DNA from: Pilatotrama ljubarskyi
Lineage: Eukaryota > Basidiomycota > Agaricomycetes > Polyporales > Polyporaceae
Assembly (NCBI GenBank): GCA_022385805.1
Contig: MU277813.1
Span: 4,371 to 32,977 of the forward strand
Direction of reading: 5' to 3'
DNA length: 28,607 nucleotides
Made by a program: the position numbers and the translations under genes. Shown one piece after another: positions 21,596 through 28,607 of the stretch. Each line of letters starts with the position of its first letter. The stretch's first letter is position 1. The notes beneath the pieces were generated by a model. The model worked only from the letters and a program-made list of their open reading frames with translations. It was not told the origin of the DNA and ran no database searches.

Positions 21596-22378
21596 CGCGT
21601 AACACTTCAATCAGTAGACGTCGGGCGGGGTCGTGAAGATCGTGAACGGCGCCGGCCTCGAGAGCGGAGGACGTGAAGCTGAAGCTTGGGGATGTGCGGG
21701 AGGAAGGGAGCGACCTCTCGAGGACCCACCCATCGGCGGAGGGGGAGGTATATGTATGTATGATCATGAGTCGCCGAGTGTCTGGGGCGACATATCCGGC
21801 TAGCTGCATGCTTCTAGCGGTCTCACGTCTGCTGCTGTTCGCATTGCCATTGTTTTGGCCACACCTGCTGCCGGTGGGACGATCAGATTCTCCGAGAACG
21901 GCCCCTGGCGGGTGGAGGATCTTCTGGCCTGATGGGGCAGCGAACAAGCATGTGCGCGAGGAGACGGAAGAGCAGGACGCAGTCAGCTGCGCGCTTTCCT
22001 GCCATGATCGGGCGATAGAGAGGACAGAAGCTCGCGCCTACGATAATAAAGACGCGAGAACAGATCTACTCCTCTACTGCAGGCAAGTCTGCGAGAGTGT
22101 CATATGAACTCATAGACGGGAGAATAACGGCGAAGGAGAACGATAGGTTGGTAGCGCCAGCGCCGCGGCCGAGGCGCACTTGCGTTTGTATGTATGTGGG
22201 AGTGTATTCGACAGACCGCAGGCCTCGCCAGCAGCATACACGTACTCTCGCAGACCCGGGCAGGCCTGTACGACGCAAGTCCATATGGTACACCTCTCAT
22301 TCCGTCGATACATGATACATATCCAGACAACATTGGCGCTACTACTCACGGGCGGGACGCTGGCCTGAGCGAGCGATA
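21596..22378. other. No gene recognised (paralog B promoter, RING gene 3' flank)
   Basis: A plus frame of 144 codons at 21673-22107 has one hydrophobic stretch but no recognised domain and overlaps the expected promoter of paralog B. A weak TATA-like sequence (CATATACC on the minus strand) lies near 21747-21754, about 150 nt upstream of the paralog B start. Confidence 0.5.
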
Positions 22379-25039
22379 TTAGGGTATGTATATCTTCGAG
22401 TAGCCTTCCACGCTGTGAAAATGTGAAAGGGGGCGTCCCTCTCAGCATCGGTTCTGACGCGGAACAGAGAAGGTAATCAGACACGTACCTCCGTCGACAG
22501 CACGGGCAGGTATGCTTCGACGCTGCGGAGCGCGAAGCAAGGTTCTCCCTACAGTCGTCGCAAAGCGCAAGACATCTGCCAAAATCCACTGTCAGCTTCG
22601 GCATCCACATCTACCCTACCAGCTCAAGGCGAGCACTCACCGACACGGCCAGCAGATGATATCCCGGGGCTCGACCGTACAGATCACACAATTGCGCGTC
22701 TGCTCCGCGAACGGGTCCTCGCCCCTCGCCTCCGCCGCCGCCCGCTTCGTCCGCCGCCTCTCCACCACAAACTCGTCCCACTCCTCCCATTCGTGCGCGC
22801 GCCGCGAGCCCGACACGAGCTGCCTGTACCCGCGGCGTGTGAGAGGGGGGTTGGAGGTGTCGGTCATGTGTGCGAGCAGCAGCGGGGCGGAGGCGACCTG
22901 GGACGCGGACGTCGACAGGTCGGCGTACAGCTGCGCTCGTTCTCCGTCCTCCTCTGCGCCATCCTCGTCCTCGTCACGTTCGGCGTCGGAGAGGCTCGAT
23001 GGCGTGGCCGAAACCGCTTCCGCCCGCTCATCCGGCTCGAAGTCCTCATCATCGTCGCTCACCGGCTCGCCGCGCAAAAATCGCTCGTATGCATCCCCCT
23101 CCACCCCGCTCCCCATCCTTTGCGGCACCCGAATCACAACCCCATCCAACACGACCACCGGCGGCTCCGGCGACTCCTCGCGCCCTTCTGTCCCACGCCC
23201 CACCCGTGCACGCACCCACGCAACGCACAGCGCCCACACCCTCCCCCCGGCCCTCCATGCGCTCACCAGGAACGCGCCAAAGTGCCGCTGCCACGCGACG
23301 TTGAGCACCGTGTTCATCCACACGTCCGTCTTCGCGCCCCGCGCCTTCACGCTCGCGATCTCGTTCGCGAAGCCTTTGCGCACCGCGCGCCTGGCCCCAC
23401 GCTGCTCGTACGACGGTGACAGCGCCGCGACGCCTGCCCGGTCGAGCTCCAGCTCCCCGCGCACGATCTCGGGCCGGCGTGGTGCTGCAATAAGCGAGGC
23501 GGCGGGCGGAGCGCTTGCGACGCCGCCAACCTCGTTCCCGAAGCCCGCAACGGCAGTCGCGTCCATGCTGGCGGTGCCGAGGCGGAAGAGCGCGACGTTG
23601 AAGTCCTCGTCCCAGCGCGGGAGGATGGCGGCGTGGCCGAAGAGCGGGCGGGAGATGGTGCCGTCGAGGAGGAGCTGCGTGAGCGCGTTGAGGCCGACGG
23701 TGAAGGCGATGATGATCAACATGACAGACTCGACGACGCGTGCAGCGTACGTCGTGAGCGGGTACGCGGGCGGGGAGACCCAGACGACGTAATGGAAGTG
23801 CGCGAGCGCGAGGAGGCCGATGGCGGTGGAGACGGCGAGGCGGTACCGACTCCAACGGTGCTTCACTTCGAGGCAGTGCATGATAGTCAACTGAGGCAGG
23901 GTTAGCTGGGCAAACGCAAGATGGAGGGCTCGTACAAACCTGGAGCAGTGGGAGCATGATCGTGATGATGACATGCACGTCTGGTCTCGACGGCGCTTCG
24001 TCCTCTTTCTGGGGATACGAATGGGCGGCGGCGCACACGTATAGCTGGAAGCCGAACGCGAACTGTGGCAACTGTGAGCTCCGCGGTCCGGCATATGTAC
24101 TCTATGTCCGGACATACCAGGTTAAACGGAGCATTATCGTTCATGTTGATTCCCTCCAGGCCAGTCGTGAGAGTGCCGATGCACAACGCGACGCAAGCCG
24201 CGAGAAAGGTGTACCAACATATATCGTCCGTCTTCTGTTCGGCAGCCCATGCGCCTAGCGATTGTAGCCACGATGCCTGCGTGAACAAGGACGCATACTG
24301 GGCCTGTAGTAGGAGGACTGTCCATAGGAGTACGGCCTTGCCGAGGAGGTATGCGGAGGGCAAGCGGAAGAGCGCCCTCGAGGATGTCGAGGAGAAGTCG
24401 ATGGGGAAGAAGGTGGAGAGGACCATTTGGGGCCAGGAGCGAGTGCGACCGTGGAGGGCGAAGTTGTCGTGGTGTATGCGGAAGGCTGGTGGGCGGCGAG
24501 GTGGGACGACGATGTTTTGGATGCGGTTCAGCACAAACGCCTGATCTGCTGTTCAGTCAATCATCCCTTGCGCTCAAGCTTCAAAGTACAAGGGCACGGG
24601 ACAACAAGATGGGCGGGTCGTCAGGCTCAGCAGCAGCATCAGGCGCAAGCGACGCTGCCGTAGGGGGATGCCTTGGTCCGTATCTTCTGGAGCGATGCAC
24701 GATGTATCCGGAGAATGCGAAGCGTGCACTCACCATGATGAAGAGGCCAAGGAAGTAACCGGAGGTCACGAAGCCCCATGTGCCCGGGATGGGCGGGCCA
24801 GCGTTCGGACTGGCTCTAGATCGGCGCTGAGCGTTGGCGGCAGTGGTGGCGTACTGCTGGCGCGCTGGGACGTCGGGGAGGTCTAGGCTGAGCTCGTCGA
24901 GTCTGCGGAGCCTTGCGAGAGCGCGGGACGGGAGGCTGAGAAAGCGATGTGCGAGCTTGAGACTGGCGTTGAAGAACATGGATGTGTTGTAGAAACTATC
25001 TGTCGTTTCGCGGACGACATGGTCCGCGGCTGCATCCAT
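22379..25039 (-). CDS. Polytopic membrane RING E3 ubiquitin ligase, Asi1/Asi3-like
   Basis: Six exons, 25039-24734, 24540-24118, 24062-23940, 23890-22641, 22575-22489 and 22412-22379, encode 740 aa. About seven hydrophobic segments are visible: near 88-108, 164-184, 209-230, 240-257, 270-290, 302-323 and 335-357. A long soluble region with an acidic stretch (SDDDEDFEPDE) follows, then a C-terminal RING at about 685-727: CVIC, CWPCRCLALCDDC and CPCC. The pair of metal ligands usually written Cys-Gly-His is Cys-Arg-Cys here, so all eight ligands are Cys. The protein ends VEGYSKIYIP. Yeast Asi1 and Asi3, inner nuclear membrane ligases for degradation of mislocalised proteins, share this layout of many membrane spans plus a C-terminal RING. 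Location and substrates here are inferred. Intron 1 is unusually long at 193 nt; the others are 49-76 nt. Confidence 0.91.
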
Positions 25040-25453
25040 CGCAGCCGAGAGGAGGAGGAGGAGGAGAGGGTGTGCGTGGTGGTTGTGGCGGGAGAGCGCC
25101 GCGTAGTACCATCATTCACGGGCGCTTCGGCTTCTGTTACAAGAGTACACCGTCGACTTGTACTGTACCATGCTACGACATCGGTAACGTAGCACGAATC
25201 GTCTTCCGTGCCGCTATGTCCTGCCATAGATGCTCACAAAGTGCCAACACCACACAGGGAGCGTGCGTGCTGCAGAGCGATGCGAGTCCCGGGCCATGAT
25301 GCAGCCATCGTCATAGCAAGAAGCCCGGCGGAGGATGCTGGTGGTTCGCAAGTCCGGCCGGGAGTTGTGTCTGCATCAAAAGTGCCCGTCATGCGACACA
25401 GGCCGTATACAACAAATAATAATACCGGTGGCAACGAGAGCTGGCGAGTGGAT

Positions 25454-25461
25454 TGACGTCA
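25454..25461. promoter_or_regulatory. TGACGTCA CRE palindrome
   Basis: A perfect 8-bp CRE/ATF-type bZIP site about 415 bp upstream of the RING gene start. It could regulate that gene or be part of the neighbouring transposon; the sequence alone does not decide. Confidence 0.25.
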
Positions 25462-25530
25462 CATCACACACTCTCCACCCATGCGCAAGTCCGTCTCCAG
25501 CCCCTCTTAGTGCTGCCGCAAGTCACGCTG

Positions 25531-25612
25531 AAGGTCGCTCCAAGGTGTCGGAGTTTGAATCTGAAGGACCGTGAAGTGCGTCAAGGTCGCCTTGAAGTGC
25601 CTTGCAAGTTAA
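25531..25612. repeat. Cluster of short AAGG-containing motifs, likely hAT subterminal repeats
   Basis: TGAAGGTCGC, CCAAGGTGTC, TGAAGGACCG, TCAAGGTCGC and TTGAAGTGCC follow one another within about 80 bp just downstream of the hAT stop codon. hAT elements often carry such short subterminal repeats, which the transposase binds. The terminal inverted repeat itself could not be placed because the other end lies outside the window. Confidence 0.4.
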
Positions 25613-25667
25613 GCGCCTGCGTGCGCTGCCCTCCTCGTCTTCGCACTTCCCAAAATACCACATACAT

Positions 25668-28607
25668 TTACTTGTCTGATACATGAGCCGATGCATCGTA
25701 CAGTGCCAGAAATTCGTCCAAGCGCCCCTCCGAGAGTAGTCTAGTAGCCTCACTGGGCGGTATATCTCTACCGAGCAACTCGTCTTCAGAAGCAGGGCGC
25801 CAGCTCAGTGGGAACTCGAGCCGCTCCTGCTTGAGTGCGAACTTCAAGACCTGTAGAATTTCCATCATCGCCTCATCCAGTGCGTTACGGCGAGGCGTGT
25901 CTGTCTCCTTGCCCGATGAGAAGACCCGCTCACACAGTACACTGGATGCAGGCACTGGGAGAATGTCAAGGGCGACCCGATAGAGATATGGGTACTCCCT
26001 CTCATGTGTCTGCACATGTTGTTTCACAAAGAGAACTCCTTCAAGGGAATGATCACTACATACCTGCCAAAATTCAAGGAGGTCAACGGCGTCGCTTTCC
26101 AAGCATTCCGCGTCTGTGTCGGCGTTGGATGTACCCTCCGAGCGGCAATCAGTGAGGTCTTGCCCGATGAGCCCAGCGGCCTCGTAACGCTCGAGTTCCG
26201 CCTTGACTATCTCCTTATCTTGCATCACAAGCTTTGCTTCGAGCTCTGCGCGTTCGCTGTCTGAGAGGGGCGGTGTCGGTGAACGCCGGCCCGGCAATGT
26301 TGTGGACAGACTTGATGCAGTGCTGACATCCTCGGTGCTTGAAGATGAGGACTTCGAGTAATGGCGACGGAGGGCGCTAAGATTCTTGAAGCCGCGATGC
26401 TGTCCCTGAGCTGCTCGTGTGTTCTTGGAAGCAATCCGGGTTGTGCTCGGGTGAGGTGTTGAGGTGGAGCGACCAGGAGGCTGGTCTATTGACTCGGGAG
26501 CTATCCTACGTCGCTTCGCCGGTCTCACCTCTGATGGTTCGCGACCGCTGCCGCCGGCGCAATCATGCCGTGCCTTGATGCGGTATTCGAGCATCTAGAG
26601 TACATGAGTGAGTGAGGATGTTGACGCTCAGACGTTCAGGCTGAAATCGCACTTACCGCCTCCAACACCCATTCTCGAGTGGCATCGACCTCATCCGCCT
26701 TCCAGTTCCTTGACAGCCATGAGAACTTGACCGCGGGGTTTATCACTGCCAGCCGACTCAACGTGAGTGTCGACAGCGAACGCAGGCATGAGAAGACAAG
26801 GATGTACTCATTGCGAGCGCATACACATGTGTCTGACGTGTATACCCCATATACTCCTCGAGTGCAGAGATAGCCGCCTGGATGCCGTGACTGATACGTG
26901 GGAGAGCTGACTGTGCCTCCTTCAGGATGTCGATGAGCTCTGTATACGCCCGCAAGACAAGTGAAGCTGTCGGGGTATTCTCTGCCGAGAGAAGCTCTTG
27001 AACAGAATGTGGAATGGCGAGGAATTCACGGATGTCGGCAAGCACGTCGAGGGTCTTGTCAGAAAGAAGTGCACCTGGATCATGCTTCTGCATCAGGAGT
27101 TGCACCGCCTAGCCGAGGGATCAGTACAAGATAAGAGATAGAATGAATGCCTATGAACATACCGGATAGAGGGAGAGAAGCCGATCAATCATCAAAAATA
27201 TTGATGACCATCGAGTGTCGACATCCCGGAGGAGCTGCTTCCCTGATGGTTCAACTCCTTCGCCGAACGTCTGGTTCTTGATGCATTCTTCGAGGATTTG
27301 GGCAAATTCCTCACGGTGCAGACCGGACTGGCGTGCCTTTGCGATAAGGGACCTTGCCGCCTTCAGAGGGTTGTTCGCGAGCGCTGCCATATACTCCGGG
27401 TCGTCTTGCAAGGCGTCGTTGAAGTCCGGGTCCGTTGACATGTCATATCGGTCGAACGTGGGGTCGGAGGGGTCCACAGGGAATAGTGAACGTGGATGTG
27501 CGGGGGGGTCGTCGGCGTCTGATTCTGCATTGCCACTGGCACGCCCGGCCTCCCCAAGTTGCAGGTCAATGTCAGACTTCTTCGACCCACAACCCAGGGC
27601 CCGTAGCCCGTGCTGTACGGATATGTTCACGACGTGTGGGAAACATCTGACAAACTGATTAGGCAAGGGAAACAGCACCAAACTGAGTGTCGAACTGACC
27701 TAAGTCGATTGCCTGTACGGTGAAAGCGAATGCTTTTCTCATTAAGCAGCCGCTTGAGATCGTCGAGCATGGTGCCGCAGTTGGACCCATTGTCCATAGT
27801 GAGGACACCGACCTGCGGGCAGGATTCATCAACGTCAGCTATGCACAGAAATGCAAGGTAACCATCGCACACTCACCTTGTTAAGAATGCCCAATTCTTC
27901 GAGTATTCGGACAAATTGCTGCGCCAGCTTCTTGCCCGTGTGCCTTCCTGGAATGTGACGGAAGGCTCCCAGGCGTGTGCGAAGAACAAGATTACCGTTC
28001 AGATCCTTCGCGCAGTAGTGGAGTGTTACAGCCATGAATCCCTTCAGGACTTGGCATGACCAGAGGTCACACGTAAAAGAGATTCGACCTAGCGCGGCCT
28101 GGATACCAGAGAGCAATCAGTAAGAGAAGCCGAAGAGGGCACTGCCTGCATACCTGAAGATCTTGCCGTAACTTTTGGATTTCAGTTGCGTACCGCTCAA
28201 TGAGGATCTTCTGCGTGTGCGTGCGGTGAGGGATGTTGTGATCGTCAAGCGGCTCGGGTGCAGTACTTGTATATAGGATGAGCTCGCGGAAGCTCTCGGA
28301 GTCGACAATTGAGATTGGCTGTCGCTCATACTACGTGAGCCAATGGGTAGTACACAAGGGAAGTCAGAACTCACCATGTCATTGAGTGCAATGCACCCCG
28401 CCAGACGCTCGATAAAGCCTTCAAGGGTGAACGGCTCCATCTGGGAGCGCAGACGATGCGCTGGACCGCCTGCCGACGTGTCCTGTCCTGAGAGCCGTTC
28501 CCACCCTTTCAAGTGTTCCTGGATCACAGTCCGCTTGTTGAGCAGGGCTTGGCACGCAGCGGAAAGCCCGCTAGGCTCAGCTTACCTGTGGAGCACTTGA
28601 TAGAGGC
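25668..28607 (-). mobile_element. hAT DNA transposon, 5' end beyond the window
   Basis: The element is identified by its transposase gene, which fills 25668 to the right edge. The 3' boundary is probably between about 25450 and 25530, beyond the subterminal motif cluster. The other terminus and the target-site duplication are not in view. Confidence 0.85.
25668..28607 (-). CDS. hAT-family transposase, partial at the N-terminus
   Basis: Visible exons: 28607-28586, 28518-28375, 28330 (or 28318)-28154, 28098-27877, 27812-27700, 27646-27163, 27108-26808, 26745-26657, 26594-26064 and 26009-25668. The frame stays open across all nine introns. hAT landmarks in order are FTCDLWSC (first catalytic Asp), TMDNGSNCGTM (second Asp), FHRTGNRLRCFPHVVNISVQ, DTRWSSIFLMIDR, VKFSWLSRNW and the C-terminal dimerisation domain (YPYLYRVALDILPVPASSV, CERVFSSGKETDTPRRN). 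The BED zinc finger expected at the N-terminus would lie beyond 28607. The last intron (26063-26010) is 54 nt and stopless, so an unspliced reading is also open; splicing restores FWQTHEREYPYLY, as in relatives. No stop or frameshift is seen, so the copy may be recent, active or domesticated. Confidence 0.91.

Larger units (their letters stand above)
25040..25667. other. Intergenic: RING gene promoter and hAT 3' tail
   Basis: No coding frame of note. The left part should hold the RING gene promoter, and the right part resembles a transposon subterminal region. A consensus CRE palindrome lies at 25454-25461. Confidence 0.55.

Noticed and set aside
21673..22107. 144-codon plus frame with a hydrophobic stretch
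   Set aside because: It covers the expected promoter of paralog B, has no family resemblance and no supporting splice or start context.
22512..23792. 426-codon plus-strand frame
   Set aside because: Antisense shadow of RING gene exon 4, which has clear domains on the other strand.

Overview
The window looks like nuclear DNA of a filamentous basidiomycete, most likely an Agaricomycete. It is GC-rich, its genes are cut by many short GT-AG introns (mostly 48 to 70 nt), and the protein families are typical of mushroom-forming fungi. This assignment is inferred from gene content and intron style; no marker gene was compared. All gene models were spliced by eye from the sequence, keeping reading frame across every intron.

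Layout. Positions 1-1000 hold old repeat material: a degenerate tandem repeat of about 165 bp and the N-terminal remnant of a pogo-type transposase. A class B bHLH transcription factor lies at 2739-4209 (-). Upstream of it is a long region with strong strand asymmetry: its sense side is pyrimidine-rich in both directions away from about 4715, with a perfect hairpin at 5217-5243. No gene is recognised from there to 9109. A six-exon tyrosine phosphatase follows at 9110-10225 (+); its last exon carries a 4-bp tandem duplication that throws a conserved-looking tail out of frame. An eleven-exon MFS transporter is at 11473-13743 (-). Two paralogous small secreted KRE9/KNH1-like proteins, at 14712-15315 (-) and 20985-21595 (-), flank a fourteen-exon gene at 16102-19248 (-). 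That gene appears to join an MLKL-type four-helix N-terminal domain to a degenerate protein kinase domain and a fungal C-terminal region. A polytopic membrane RING E3 ligase resembling yeast Asi1/Asi3 is at 22379-25039 (-). An hAT transposase with all visible frames open runs from 25668 off the right edge (-).

Functionally this is a mixed stretch rather than one pathway. It holds a transcription factor, a phosphatase, a transporter, a ubiquitin ligase, a pair of cell-wall or secretory proteins and a candidate signalling or cell-death pseudokinase, bounded on both sides by transposon material. The most distinctive item is the MLKL-like/pseudokinase gene nested between the two secreted-protein paralogs. 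Two of the genes, the phosphatase and the left-hand KRE9-like gene, carry a lesion that would change the C-terminus.
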